Assembly: GCF_002925845.1 (NCBI RefSeq)
Contig: NZ_PDNI01000071.1
Location: 172,332-236,331 of the forward strand
From: Roseovarius nitratireducens
Lineage (GTDB): Bacteria > Pseudomonadota > Alphaproteobacteria > Rhodobacterales > Rhodobacteraceae
Reading direction: 5' to 3'
Length of the DNA stretch: 64,000 nucleotides
The translations under genes and the position numbers were made by a program. Below, piece by piece: positions 27,717 through 37,164 of the stretch (position 1 is the first letter of the stretch; every line of letters starts with the position of its first letter). The notes beneath the pieces were generated by a model. It saw only the letters and a program-made list of their open reading frames with translations. It was not told the DNA's origin and did no database searches.

Positions 27717-28199
27717 ATGACCCCCGAGGAAATCGCCCGCCTGCCGTATCGCCGCTGTGTCGGTGTCATGCTCGCCAACCGCGCGGGTGAAGTCTTTGTC
27801 GGGCAGCGCATCGACAACGATTCCCCCGCTTGGCAGATGCCGCAGGGAGGTATCGACGCGGGCGAGACGACGCGCGACGCGGCGCTGCGCGAGCTGTGGG
27901 AGGAAGCCGGCGTGACGCCCGATAAGGTGTGTATAGAGGCCGAGACCGCGGATTGGCTGCGCTATGACCTGCCCCACGATCTGGTTCCGCGGATCTGGAA
28001 GGGGCGCTTTCGCGGGCAGGAACAGAAATGGCTGCTCATGCGGTTTCTGGGGCAGGACGCGGATGTGAACATCGCCACCGAACACCCGGAATTTTCCGAG
28101 TGGCGCTGGCTGCCGCCCGAGGACCTGCTGACGCATATCGTGCCGTTCAAGCACGCGGTCTATGCCGCCGTACTCGACGAATTCTCTGACAGGCTCTGA
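27717..28199 (+). CDS. rppH: RNA pyrophosphohydrolase
   Basis: A 160-residue Nudix enzyme that removes pyrophosphate from the 5' end of RNA and triggers decay. It has the family opening [11 protein letters not shown], the Nudix box beginning GGIDAGE and ending RELWEEAG, and the late KWLLMRFLG and FSEWRWLP segments that distinguish RppH from other Nudix proteins. Complete length. It is monocistronic: a hairpin and a promoter-like sequence for the Mrp operon follow. Confidence 0.95.
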   Translation: MTPEEIARLPYRRCVGVMLANRAGEVFVGQRIDNDSPAWQMPQGGIDAGETTRDAALRELWEEAGVTPDKVCIEAETADWLRYDLPHDLVPRIWKGRFRGQEQKWLLMRFLGQDADVNIATEHPEFSEWRWLPPEDLLTHIVPFKHAVYAAVLDEFSDRL

Positions 28200-28207
28200 A
28201 CCGTGCG

Positions 28208-28238
28208 CCGATTCTGCAATCTGCAGTGTCGGAATCGG
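28208..28238 (+). terminator. Possible rppH terminator hairpin
   Basis: CCGATTC at 28208 pairs with GAATCGG at 28232, with a smaller CTGCA/TGCAG pairing inside. Only a few T residues follow, so efficiency is uncertain. Confidence 0.4.
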
Positions 28239-28239
28239 C

Positions 28240-28267
28240 TTGTTGCGTGCCGGTCCATGCCTATACT
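28240..28267 (+). promoter_or_regulatory. Candidate sigma-70 promoter for the Mrp operon
   Basis: TTGTTG at 28240-28245 and TATACT at 28262-28267 are separated by 16 bases, about 85 bases before the mrpA ATG and directly after the rppH hairpin. Assigned by eye only. Confidence 0.45.
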
Positions 28268-28352
28268 TGCTTCCTAACGCGAGAGGGTCCGACCTGCGCC
28301 GGTTATCAGGTGCGGCTTGAGGAGCGGGCCACGGGACAGGGGGCAGGCCGCC

Positions 28353-31235
28353 ATGGAAAGCGCCGCAGGGTTCTTGCCGATCATCGCGGCGCTGCCGTTT
28401 CTGGGCGCGCTGCTTCCGGGGCTGATGATACAGGCGGGGCGCAACACCTGCACCGCCTTCACCGCCGCGTCGACCATTCTCGCGCTCACGCTGCTCATGC
28501 TCTGTGTGCCATCGGTGATGCGCGGCGAGGTGCTGACCTTTGGCATCGACTGGCTGCCGTCGCTCGGCCTCAACGTGAATTTCATGCTCGACGGGCTGGG
28601 GCTCTTGTTTGCCGGGATGATCCTCGGGATCGGGCTTCTCATCATCCTCTACGCGCGGTTCTACCTGTCGCGCGAGGATCCGATGGGGCAGTTCTTTACT
28701 TACCTGCTGCTATTCCAGGGCGCGATGGTGGGAATCGTTCTCAGCGATAACATCCTGCTTTTGCTGGTGTTCTGGGAGCTGACGTCGCTCTCGTCCTTCC
28801 TGCTCATCGGCTACTGGAAGCACCTGCCCGAGGGGCGGCAGGGGGCGCGAATGGCGCTCGTGGTGACGGGGCTTGGCGGGCTGGCGATGATTGCGGGGAT
28901 GCTGATCCTCGGCAATATCGCCGGAAGCTATGACCTGAGCGTGATCCTGACGCAGAAGGACGCCATTCAGGCGAGCCCGATGTACCTGCCCGCGCTGATC
29001 CTGATCCTGCTGGGCTGCTTCACCAAGTCGGCGCAGTTCCCGTTCCACTTCTGGCTGCCGCACGCCATGGCCGCGCCGACGCCGGTCTCGGCCTATCTGC
29101 ACTCAGCCACGATGGTGAAGGCGGGGCTGTTCTTGATGGCGAGGATGTGGCCGGTGTTGGCGGGGACGCCGGAATGGTTCTGGATCGTGGCCTCGACGGG
29201 TCTGATCACGATGGTGATCGGTGCCAAGATTGCGCTCTTCAAGGACGATCTCAAGGCGCTCCTGGCCTTCTCCACGGTCAGTCATCTCGGCCTCATCACC
29301 ATGCTTCTGGGGTTGGGGACCAAGGCGGCGGCGGTGGTGGCGATGTTCCACATCATCAACCACGCGACCTTCAAGGCAGCGCTCTTCATGACCGCGGGGA
29401 TCGTCGATCACGAGGCGCATACCCGCGACATCAAGCGGCTGGGTGGGCTGCGGCACCTGATGCCGATCACCTTCACCATCGCCACGGTGGCGGCGCTGTC
29501 TATGGCGGGCATTCCGCCGCTCAACGGGTTCCTCTCCAAGGAAATGATGCTCGAGGAGGTGGCCCATACGTACTGGATCGGTCCGGCGTGGATGATGGGG
29601 GCGGTGGCCACGCTCGGCGCGTTGTTCTCGGTGGCCTACTCGTTTCGCTACATAGCGCACGTTTTCCTTGGGCGCAGGCGGCACGACTATCCGGCGCTTC
29701 CCCATGATCCCGGCTTCGGCATGTGGGCCGCGCCCGCGTTTCTGACAGTGCTGGTGATCCTCATCGGTTTCATGCCGATGACATTCGCGGGCGATCTGGT
29801 AAAGATCAGCGCTCAGGCGGTTACGCAGGCGGACCCGTATGTCAAGATCTACCACTGGCACGGGTTGGTGCCCGCCTTCTGGATGTCAGTGATCGCGGTC
29901 GCAGGCGGGGCGGTGCTGCTGGCGCTACACGCCCCCCTGATGCGGATGTGGAACGCCACTCCGCGCCCCGAAGCCAAGACCATGTTCGACGCCATGACCC
30001 GTACGGTGACGCGGGCGAGCACGGCACTTACCGACGGGGTGCACGACGGTAGCCTGACGCGCAACGCCGTCGTGTTCTCGGTGGTGGTTCCGGTGCTGGG
30101 CTGGTTCGCCTGGCAGGCCGGCGGAATGACACCGCCCACGCGCGAGCCGTTGCCGGTAGCGCTGGTGCCGGCAGTGGGCTGGGTGCTCCTGCTGGTGGCG
30201 ACCGCGCTGCTGGTGGTCTATCATCGCGCCCGCTTTACGGCACTGGTGCTCCTGGGGATCGTGGGGCTGATGGTGTCGCTGAGTTTCGTCTATTTCTCGG
30301 CCCCTGACCTCGCGCTTACGCAGATTTCGGTGGAGGTGGTGACCATTATCCTGCTGTTGCTGGCGCTCAACTTCCTACCGCGCGAGACCCCCGCCGAGAG
30401 CCACCCGGCACGGCGGCTGCGCGATGGGGCGGTCGCGGTGATGGGCGGTGTGGCCGTGACCGGGCTCACCTATGCGATCCTGGTGCGTGATTTCGCCTTC
30501 GAGAGCATCTCGGCCTTTCACCTCGCCAATTCCTACAAGGGCGGCGGTGGCACCAACGTGGTCAACGTTATCCTCGTGGATTTCCGCGGCTACGACACGT
30601 TCGGCGAGATCATCGTGCTGGGCATCGCGGCGCTGATCATCTTCGCGCTGACCGACACGGTGCTGCGCGGCGAGGGTGGGCGCTGGCTGGCGGACTGGGA
30701 TCCAGACACCAACCCCAAGGGGCAGGCGGGCGACCGCCACCCGCTGATGATGGTGGTGGCAACCCGCGTGATGATGCCCATCGCGCTGATGGTGGGGGCT
30801 TACATCTTCCTGCGCGGGCATAACGAGCCGGGCGGCGGCTTCATCGCCGGGCTGATCGTGGCCATCGCGTTTCTCATGCAATACATGGCCTCGGGCTATG
30901 GCTGGGCGGAGGCGCGGCAGCGCGTGACGTATCACGCCACCATCGGCCTTGGTGTGCTGATCGCAGCGCTGACCGGTGTCGGCGCGTGGCTCGCCGGGCG
31001 GCCGTTCCTGACCTCGGATTACGGCTATCTGCATTTCCCGCCCATAGAGGAATTCGAATGGGCTACGGCGATGGCCTTCGACCTAGGCGTGTTCCTCACG
31101 GTGGTGGGGGCCGTGATGCTCGCGCTTCAGAGCCTGTCGAGCATGGCGCGGCGCACCGGCGAGACTGTCAACGTCTTGCCGATGGACGTCGACCCGGCAC
31201 GCGAAGAGACCGGCGAGAGCGGCGGGGGGGGCTGA
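28353..31235 (+). CDS. mnhA: Mrp-type Na+/H+ antiporter, fused A and B subunits
   Basis: A 960-residue polytopic membrane protein. Residues 1-760 match MrpA: the proton-channel domain contains GYWKHLPEGRQGA, KSAQFPFHFWLPHAMAAPTPVSAYLHSATMVKAG and the SHLGLI helix. Residues about 800-930 match MrpB (ATRVMMPIALMVGAY, GHNEPGGGFIAG), so the two subunits are fused, as in other alphaproteobacteria. It is the largest subunit of a multi-protein cation/proton antiporter for Na+ and pH homeostasis. GGCAGGCCGCC precedes the ATG. The C gene starts one base after its stop. Confidence 0.94.
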   Translation: MESAAGFLPIIAALPFLGALLPGLMIQAGRNTCTAFTAASTILALTLLMLCVPSVMRGEVLTFGIDWLPSLGLNVNFMLDGLGLLFAGMILGIGLLIILYARFYLSREDPMGQFFTYLLLFQGAMVGIVLSDNILLLLVFWELTSLSSFLLIGYWKHLPEGRQGARMALVVTGLGGLAMIAGMLILGNIAGSYDLSVILTQKDAIQASPMYLPALILILLGCFTKSAQFPFHFWLPHAMAAPTPVSAYLHSATMVKAGLFLMARMWPVLAGTPEWFWIVASTGLITMVIGAKIALFKDDLKALLAFSTVSHLGLITMLLGLGTKAAAVVAMFHIINHATFKAALFMTAGIVDHEAHTRDIKRLGGLRHLMPITFTIATVAALSMAGIPPLNGFLSKEMMLEEVAHTYWIGPAWMMGAVATLGALFSVAYSFRYIAHVFLGRRRHDYPALPHDPGFGMWAAPAFLTVLVILIGFMPMTFAGDLVKISAQAVTQADPYVKIYHWHGLVPAFWMSVIAVAGGAVLLALHAPLMRMWNATPRPEAKTMFDAMTRTVTRASTALTDGVHDGSLTRNAVVFSVVVPVLGWFAWQAGGMTPPTREPLPVALVPAVGWVLLLVATALLVVYHRARFTALVLLGIVGLMVSLSFVYFSAPDLALTQISVEVVTIILLLLALNFLPRETPAESHPARRLRDGAVAVMGGVAVTGLTYAILVRDFAFESISAFHLANSYKGGGGTNVVNVILVDFRGYDTFGEIIVLGIAALIIFALTDTVLRGEGGRWLADWDPDTNPKGQAGDRHPLMMVVATRVMMPIALMVGAYIFLRGHNEPGGGFIAGLIVAIAFLMQYMASGYGWAEARQRVTYHATIGLGVLIAALTGVGAWLAGRPFLTSDYGYLHFPPIEEFEWATAMAFDLGVFLTVVGAVMLALQSLSSMARRTGETVNVLPMDVDPAREETGESGGGG

Positions 31236-31236
31236 T

Positions 31237-31587
31237 ATGGAACTGCTCATGGCAACGACCATCGGGGTGCTGACGGCGGCGGGGCTGTATCTCGTGCTCC
31301 GGCTCAGAACCTTTCCGGTGATCATCGGACTGTCGCTCCTGACTTACGCTGTAAACCTCTTCCTGTTCGCGACCGGGCGGCTTATCGTCGATGCACCGCC
31401 GATCCTGCGCAAGGGTGTCGAGACCTATACCGATCCGCTGCCGCAGGCCTTGGTACTCACCGCCATTGTGATCTCCTTCGGAATGACGGCCGTGGTGGTG
31501 ATGCTGGCGTTGGGGGCCTACCTGTCGTCGCGCTCGGATGATGTGAGCCTGCCCCCCGAGGATGAGAGCCGGGAGGGTGAGGCATGA
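31237..31587 (+). CDS. mnhC: Mrp antiporter subunit C
   Basis: A 116-residue homologue of NuoK with three transmembrane helices. The conserved segment GLYLVLRLRTFPVIIGLSLLTYAVNL is present, as is the DPLPQALVLTAIVI helix. Function is within the six-protein antiporter complex. It overlaps the next gene by four bases (ATGA). Confidence 0.94.
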   Translation: MELLMATTIGVLTAAGLYLVLRLRTFPVIIGLSLLTYAVNLFLFATGRLIVDAPPILRKGVETYTDPLPQALVLTAIVISFGMTAVVVMLALGAYLSSRSDDVSLPPEDESREGEA

Positions 31588-33092
31588 GCCACTGGATCAT
31601 CGCGCCCGTGGTTCTGCCGGCGATCATGGCGGCGATATTGACACTGGCGATGCGGCATCATCCGGCGCTGCAACGGGTGTTCTCGGTTGCGAGTTGCGTA
31701 GCGCTCCTGGCCATCGCGCTGGCGCTGGCCGTGACGGCCGCAAGGGGCGGCATCAGTGTCTACGAATTGGGCGACTGGCCAGCGCCCTTCGGGATCGTGC
31801 TGGTACTCGACCGGCTGTCGGCGATGATGGTGCTGCTGACGGCGGTGCTGGCTCTGCTCGTGCTGCTCTATGCCATCGGGACGGGCTGGGATCAGCGGGG
31901 GCGCAATTTCCACGCACTGTGGCAGTTTCAGCTCATGGGAATCTGTGGCGCGTTCCTTACCGGCGACGCGTTCAACCTCTTCGTATTCTTCGAGGTGCTG
32001 CTCATCGCCTCCTACGGGCTGATGATCCACGCGGGCGGCGCGCGCAGGCTCAAGGCAGGGGTGCAATACGTCATCTACAACCTGCTGGGCTCGACGCTGT
32101 TTTTGTTCGCGCTTGGCACGCTCTATGCCGTGACTGGTACGCTCAACATGGCCGACCTCGCGGTGCGCGCGGCTGAAATCCCTGTCGAGGACAGCGCGCT
32201 GTTGCGGGTCGGTGCGATGTTGCTGTTCCTCGTCTTCGCGATCAAGGCGGCGCTGTTGCCGCTGCATTTCTGGCTCCCCAACACCTATGCTGAGGCGCCC
32301 GCGCCGGTGGCCGCGCTCTTTGCCATCATGACCAAGATCGGCGCCTACGCGATCCTGCGCTTCTACACGCTGATTTTTGGCCCCGATCTCGACGTCACCG
32401 CCAACCTGATTGACGACGTGTTGCTTTATGGCGCACTTCTCACCCTGGCGGCGGGGATGATCGGCATTCTCGGGGCTAGGCGACTGGGGCGGCTGGCGGC
32501 CTTTGCCGTGATCGGGTCGATGGGAACACTGTTGATCGCGGTGGCGGTATTCACACCGCAATCGACGGCAGCGGCGCTTTACTACGCGATCCATTCGACA
32601 CTGGGCGCGGCGCTCCTGTTTGTGGTTGTCGATCTGGTGCGCGAGCGGCGCGGCGTGCTGGCGGGCGCGCTGATGCCGGGGCCGCGGATGGCGCAGCACG
32701 GGATGCTGGCGGCGCTGTGGTTCGGCGCAGCGATCGCCGTGGCGGGGCTGCCGCCGCTTTCGGGCTTCGTCGGCAAGTTGCTGATCCTGGATGCCACCCG
32801 CCACATGGCAGATGTCTGGCTGATTTGGGGCGCGGTGCTGGCTACCTCGCTGGTGGCCATGCTGGGTTTTGCGCAGGCGGGCAGCGTCGTGTTCTGGAAG
32901 GTGAACGGGAGCGAACCGGAAGCGTACCCCGCGCCGCAACCGGCGCTGCCGCTGGTCGCGGCCTTCGGGCTACTGGCCGGGATCGTGGCACTTTCGGTAT
33001 TCGCGGGGCCGGTGATGGGCTATCTGGAGGCGACGGCGGCGCAGTTGCACGCGCCCGCCGTCTATATCGATGCCGTTCTGGGACAGGGCTGA
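31584..33092 (+). CDS. mnhD: Mrp antiporter subunit D
   Basis: A 502-residue NuoM/NuoN-like subunit with about 14 hydrophobic helices. It has the proton-channel signature KAALLPLHFWLPNTYAEAPAPVAALFAIMTKIGAYA, including the two lysines used in proton transfer. It couples with MrpA for ion exchange. Its start overlaps mnhC by four bases; the E gene follows 13 bases later. Confidence 0.95.
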   Translation: MSHWIIAPVVLPAIMAAILTLAMRHHPALQRVFSVASCVALLAIALALAVTAARGGISVYELGDWPAPFGIVLVLDRLSAMMVLLTAVLALLVLLYAIGTGWDQRGRNFHALWQFQLMGICGAFLTGDAFNLFVFFEVLLIASYGLMIHAGGARRLKAGVQYVIYNLLGSTLFLFALGTLYAVTGTLNMADLAVRAAEIPVEDSALLRVGAMLLFLVFAIKAALLPLHFWLPNTYAEAPAPVAALFAIMTKIGAYAILRFYTLIFGPDLDVTANLIDDVLLYGALLTLAAGMIGILGARRLGRLAAFAVIGSMGTLLIAVAVFTPQSTAAALYYAIHSTLGAALLFVVVDLVRERRGVLAGALMPGPRMAQHGMLAALWFGAAIAVAGLPPLSGFVGKLLILDATRHMADVWLIWGAVLATSLVAMLGFAQAGSVVFWKVNGSEPEAYPAPQPALPLVAAFGLLAGIVALSVFAGPVMGYLEATAAQLHAPAVYIDAVLGQG

Positions 33093-33105
33093 GGGAGGAG
33101 AGACG

Positions 33106-33597
33106 ATGCTGCGCAAGATCCTGCCCCATCCGTTCCTGACGTTGCTGCTGATCGTGGTCTGGCAGATGCTGGTCAACAAGGTGACGGTGGGGAACATCGT
33201 GCTCGGCGCGATCCTCGGGCTGATCATCCCGCTCGTAACCGCGCCCTACTGGCCCAACCGGCCCAAGCTTCGCAGCCTGCCGCGGATCGTGGAGTACATC
33301 TTCATCGCGCTCTGGGATATCTGCGTGGCAAATGTGCAGGTGGCCTACGTGATCCTGTTCAAGTCCAACGCCAACACGCATCCCGCCTGGATTTCCATTC
33401 CGCTCGAGCTGCGCTCGCCGGAGGCGATTACAGTGCTGGCGGGCACCATCACCATGACGCCTGGCACCGTGTCGAGCGACGTGGCGGCGGACGGGCGCAG
33501 CCTGTTAGTGCATTGCCTCGACGCGCCCGATCCCGATTCCGTGCGCGACGGTATCAAGGCGCGCTACGAGACCCGGCTGAAGGAGATATTCGAATGA
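33106..33597 (+). CDS. mnhE: Mrp antiporter subunit E
   Basis: A 163-residue membrane subunit. The start at 33106 follows GGGAGGAG; the family's LRSPEAITVLAGTITMTPGTVS segment and the following LLVHCLD stretch are present. It probably helps assembly of the complex. Its stop overlaps the mnhF ATG by four bases. Confidence 0.94.
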   Translation: MLRKILPHPFLTLLLIVVWQMLVNKVTVGNIVLGAILGLIIPLVTAPYWPNRPKLRSLPRIVEYIFIALWDICVANVQVAYVILFKSNANTHPAWISIPLELRSPEAITVLAGTITMTPGTVSSDVAADGRSLLVHCLDAPDPDSVRDGIKARYETRLKEIFE

Positions 33598-33863
33598 TCG
33601 GATACGCGCTGACCTTCGCTCTCGCCTGTTTCGGCCTCGCCCTGCTGCTCAATATCTATCGGGTCGTGCGCGCGCCCACCAAGGGTGACCGCATCCTCGC
33701 GCTCGATACGATGGTGATCAACGCTATCGCGCTGCTGGCGCTCTTTGGCATTCTCGAGGGCACCACGATGTATTTCGAGGCGTCGATGATCATCGCCATG
33801 ACCGGTTTCATTTCCACCGTCTCCTACACGCGCTTCCTGCTGCGTGGGGACATCATCGAATAG
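33594..33863 (+). CDS. mnhF: Mrp antiporter subunit F
   Basis: An 89-residue three-helix membrane protein. The RVVRAPTKGDRILALDTM segment is diagnostic for MrpF/MnhF. The start at 33594 overlaps the mnhE stop; mnhG follows 10 bases later with its own GGGAGG. Confidence 0.94.
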   Translation: MIGYALTFALACFGLALLLNIYRVVRAPTKGDRILALDTMVINAIALLALFGILEGTTMYFEASMIIAMTGFISTVSYTRFLLRGDIIE

Positions 33864-33873
33864 GGAGGGTGCG

Positions 33874-34269
33874 ATGCTCGTCGAGATATTGATAGCGGCC
33901 TGTCTGGTCATCAGCGGTATCTTCGGATTGGTGGGTTCCTTCGGGCTCATCAAGCTGCCCGACCCGATGATGCGGTTGCACGCACCCACCAAGGCCACGA
34001 CGCTGGGGGTGGGAGGAGCGCTGATCGCGTCCATGCTATATTTCTATTTCGTGGTCGGACAGTTCTCGTTTCACGAGCTGATGATCACGCTGTTCCTGTT
34101 CCTGACCGCGCCGATCACCGGGCATTTCGTGGCCAAGACGCATCTGCACCTTACCTGCAAGCCCGGTGACCTGCCGCCCACTGCTACTGACCGGCCCTGG
34201 GCCAGCTACGAGAGTGACGCCGAGCGCGCACGGATCGAGGCGGCGGCAGAGGGTGAAACGGCGGGATAG
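33874..34269 (+). CDS. mnhG: Mrp antiporter subunit G
   Basis: A 131-residue last subunit of the complex. The family motif GLIKLPDPMMRLHAPTKATT is followed by two further helices and LTAPITGHFVAK. A hydrophilic tail of about 35 residues extends past the core. No clean rho-independent terminator is seen before the convergent ugpC gene at 34329. Confidence 0.94.
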   Translation: MLVEILIAACLVISGIFGLVGSFGLIKLPDPMMRLHAPTKATTLGVGGALIASMLYFYFVVGQFSFHELMITLFLFLTAPITGHFVAKTHLHLTCKPGDLPPTATDRPWASYESDAERARIEAAAEGETAG

Positions 34270-34328
34270 ACGAGGCGGCCTTTACTCCGCGCCGGGGCCA
34301 GAGACCGAACGGTAGCTCAAGGCCAAAA

Positions 34329-35378
34329 TTATCCCAGCCGCCGCCCGCTCTTCTTGTCAAAGACATGCATCTTGTCCGGCGGGATCGAAAGGCGCAATGT
34401 CTGGCTGCCGTGGCCTGCGCGGTGCACCCCCGGGAGGCTCACTGTAAAGCTCTGGCCATTTGCGAGCCTGCCGTGCAGCAGCGTGTTGGCCCCGAGCGGC
34501 TCGGCGAGCAACACCTCCATGGTGATTGGGCCGCCAGGGTCGGGCGAGAGATGCTCGGGGCGCAGCCCGAGCATCACGGTGCCATGCGCACCGGTCGGGT
34601 TGGGCAGGACCATGTCGCCCAGATGCAGACCGTCCTCGCGCCCCTCGGCCGCGACGACATTCATAGACGGGCTGCCGATGAACTGCGCGGCAAAGAGGCT
34701 CTCGGGTCGCTCGTAGACGTCGAGAGGCGTGCCAATCTGCTCGGCGCGGCCCTCGTTCATCACGATCATGCGGTCGGCCATGGTCATTGCCTCGACCTGG
34801 TCGTGGGTGACATAGAGCGACGTGATGCCAAGCTTCGCCTGCAATTCGCGGATCTCCAGCCGCATCTGCACCCGCAGCTTGGCGTCGAGGTTCGACAGCG
34901 GCTCATCGAACAGGAACACAGACGGCTCGCGCACGATGGCGCGGCCCATGGCGACGCGCTGCCGCTGCCCGCCCGAGAGCTGCCGGGGCTTGCGGTCAAG
35001 CAACTCAGTCAGTTGCAAGAGTTCCGCCGCATCTCGCACCTTGGCGGCGATCTCCGCCTTGGGAAGCCCCTTGATGCGAAGGCCGTAGCCCATGTTCTGC
35101 GCGACGCTCATATGCGGATAGAGCGCGTAGTTCTGGAATACCATCGCGATATCGCGGTCCATCGGCTCACGCTCGTTGGCGCGGGTGCCATTGATGCGCA
35201 ATTCTCCGTCGCTGATCGTTTCCAGCCCTGCGACCATGCGCAACAATGTGGACTTGCCACAGCCCGAGGGGCCGACGATGACGATGAATTCGCCATCGGC
35301 CACATCGACACTCACACCCTTGATCACCTCCGTGGCGCCAAAGCGTTTCTTGATATCGTCCAGTTCTACGGTTGCCAT
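34329..35378 (-). CDS. ugpC: ABC transporter ATPase, UgpC type
   Basis: A 349-residue ATPase subunit that powers the UgpAE permease. Walker A is GPSGCGKST, the signature is LSGGQRQRVAMGR, Walker B is FLFDEPLSNLDAKLR and the H-loop is YVTHDQVEAMT. The C-terminal TOBE region (about 240-349) follows, as in MalK/UgpC. It is the last gene of ugpB-A-E-C. Sugar importers of the CUT1 class share these features, so substrate assignment depends on the neighbours. Confidence 0.9.
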   Translation of the reverse strand: MATVELDDIKKRFGATEVIKGVSVDVADGEFIVIVGPSGCGKSTLLRMVAGLETISDGELRINGTRANEREPMDRDIAMVFQNYALYPHMSVAQNMGYGLRIKGLPKAEIAAKVRDAAELLQLTELLDRKPRQLSGGQRQRVAMGRAIVREPSVFLFDEPLSNLDAKLRVQMRLEIRELQAKLGITSLYVTHDQVEAMTMADRMIVMNEGRAEQIGTPLDVYERPESLFAAQFIGSPSMNVVAAEGREDGLHLGDMVLPNPTGAHGTVMLGLRPEHLSPDPGGPITMEVLLAEPLGANTLLHGRLANGQSFTVSLPGVHRAGHGSQTLRLSIPPDKMHVFDKKSGRRLG

Positions 35379-35383
35379 GTCGC

Positions 35384-36241
35384 CTATTTCTCGCTGTCCA
35401 CGAGGCCGCGGATGAAAAGTTTCTGCATCGAGATGACCACCACCACTGGCGGGACCATCGCGAGGATCGAGGTGGCCATGATCACCGGCCAGTCGGCCAC
35501 GTCGTCACCTGACGGGAACATCTGCTTGATGCCCATGACGATGGTGTTCATCGACGGATCGGTGGTGATCAGCAGCGGCCAGAGATACTGGTTCCAGCCA
35601 TAGATGAACAGGATCACGAACAGCGCCGCGATATTGGTGCGACTCATCGGCAGGAGGATATCCCAGAAGAACCGCATCGGGCGCGCGCCGTCGACGCGCG
35701 CGGCCTCGGCCAATTCGTCCGGCACGGTGAGGAAGAACTGCCGGAAGAGGAAGGTAGCGGTGGCCGAGGCAATCAGGGGGAAGATCAGGCCAGAATAGCT
35801 GTTGAGCATGCCAAAGCCCGCGATCACCTCGTAGGTGGGTACGATCCGCACCTCGACGGGCAGCATCAGCGTGATGAAGATCAGCCAGAAGAAGAAGTTG
35901 CGCCCCGGAAAGCGGAAATAGACGATGGCAAAGGCCGACAGAAGCGAGATGATGATCTTGCCCACGGCGATCCCCACCGCCATGATCAGCGAATTGCCCA
36001 GCATCACCGCCACCGGCACGTTGACGCCCGAGACGAGCGCGGCGGTGTAGTTCTCAAGGAACTTGTCGCCGGGCCAGACAGGCATCGGTGGCTGCACGAT
36101 CTCGGGTTGGCTGACGGTGGAAGCGACGAAGGCCAGCCAGATCGGAAAGAAGATCACGAGGACGCCGGTGATCATGGCCACATGCGTGAGCCAGAGGCCC
36201 ATGCCGCGCTTTTCCACCATGCCCGTGATCTCGGTCGCCAT
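35384..36241 (-). CDS. ugpE: ABC transporter permease, UgpE type
   Basis: A 285-residue CUT1-class permease with six transmembrane helices and the EAA loop [21 protein letters not shown]. It ends [14 protein letters not shown], very close to known UgpE C termini. It starts in the stop of ugpA (ATGA) and ends five bases before ugpC. Confidence 0.92.
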   Translation of the reverse strand: MATEITGMVEKRGMGLWLTHVAMITGVLVIFFPIWLAFVASTVSQPEIVQPPMPVWPGDKFLENYTAALVSGVNVPVAVMLGNSLIMAVGIAVGKIIISLLSAFAIVYFRFPGRNFFFWLIFITLMLPVEVRIVPTYEVIAGFGMLNSYSGLIFPLIASATATFLFRQFFLTVPDELAEAARVDGARPMRFFWDILLPMSRTNIAALFVILFIYGWNQYLWPLLITTDPSMNTIVMGIKQMFPSGDDVADWPVIMATSILAMVPPVVVVISMQKLFIRGLVDSEK

Positions 36242-37122
36242 CAGTAATGCACCCGCTTTTCGATGTATTTGAATTGCAGCACCGTGAGCAGCCCCACCAC
36301 AATAAGCAGGATTACCGATTGTGCTGCAGAGGAACCGAGATCCTGCCCCACGAACCCGTCGGAAAACACCTTGTAGACAAGGATCGTCGTGGCCTGTTGC
36401 GGGCCTCCGCTCGTGATCGTGTGGATGACGCCGAAGGTCTCGAAAAAGGCATAGACGATATTCACGACCAGCAGGAAAAACGTGGTGGGCGACAGCAGCG
36501 GCAGCACGATAGTGAAGAACCGCCGCCAGAAGCGCGCGCCGTCGATGGCGGCGGCCTCGATGATCGAGCGGGGCACGGCTTGGAGTGCGGCGAAGAAGAA
36601 CAGGAAATTGTAGCTGATGCGCCCCCAGGCCGAGGCGACGACGACCAGCCCCATCGCCTCGCCCTCATTGAGCACATGGTTCCAGTCATAGCCCAATTGC
36701 CCGAGATACCACGCTATGACACCCACCCGCGTGTTGAACATGAAGAGCCAAAGCACCCCCGCCACGGCGGGCGCCACGGCGTAGGGCCAGATCAGCAGCG
36801 TGCGGTAGACGCCTGCCGACTTCACCAGCCGGTCGGCCATGACCGCCAGAAACAGCGCCGGGATCATCGCCGCGAGCGTCACCAGCGTCGAGAAGATCGC
36901 GGTCGTGACAAAGGAGGCCCGGTAATAGGGGTCGCCCAGCAGGTATTCAAAATTCTCCAGCCCGACGAATTGCGACGACAGGCCGAATGGGTCGGGGATG
37001 AAGAGCGATTGCCACACCGCCTGCCCGGCGGGATAGAAGAAGAACACCGCAGAGATGAACACCTGCGGCGCGATCAGGCAGAGCGGCAGAAGCCAGCCCT
37101 TGAAGGTGACACGTTTTTCCAT
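36241..37122 (-). CDS. ugpA: ABC transporter permease, UgpA type
   Basis: A 293-residue permease. The N terminus [19 protein letters not shown] and the EAA loop [20 protein letters not shown] match UgpA. It forms the channel with UgpE. A 42-base gap separates it from ugpB upstream. Confidence 0.92.
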   Translation of the reverse strand: MEKRVTFKGWLLPLCLIAPQVFISAVFFFYPAGQAVWQSLFIPDPFGLSSQFVGLENFEYLLGDPYYRASFVTTAIFSTLVTLAAMIPALFLAVMADRLVKSAGVYRTLLIWPYAVAPAVAGVLWLFMFNTRVGVIAWYLGQLGYDWNHVLNEGEAMGLVVVASAWGRISYNFLFFFAALQAVPRSIIEAAAIDGARFWRRFFTIVLPLLSPTTFFLLVVNIVYAFFETFGVIHTITSGGPQQATTILVYKVFSDGFVGQDLGSSAAQSVILLIVVGLLTVLQFKYIEKRVHY

Positions 37123-37164
37123 GCTTGGCGGCCCGGGGGGCCGGTTGCCCGGCCCCCGCGATCT

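Noticed and set aside
31518-32939. 473-codon minus-strand open frame over mnhD
   Set aside because: Antisense to a conserved Mrp subunit; extreme Arg/Gln/His content and no ribosome site.
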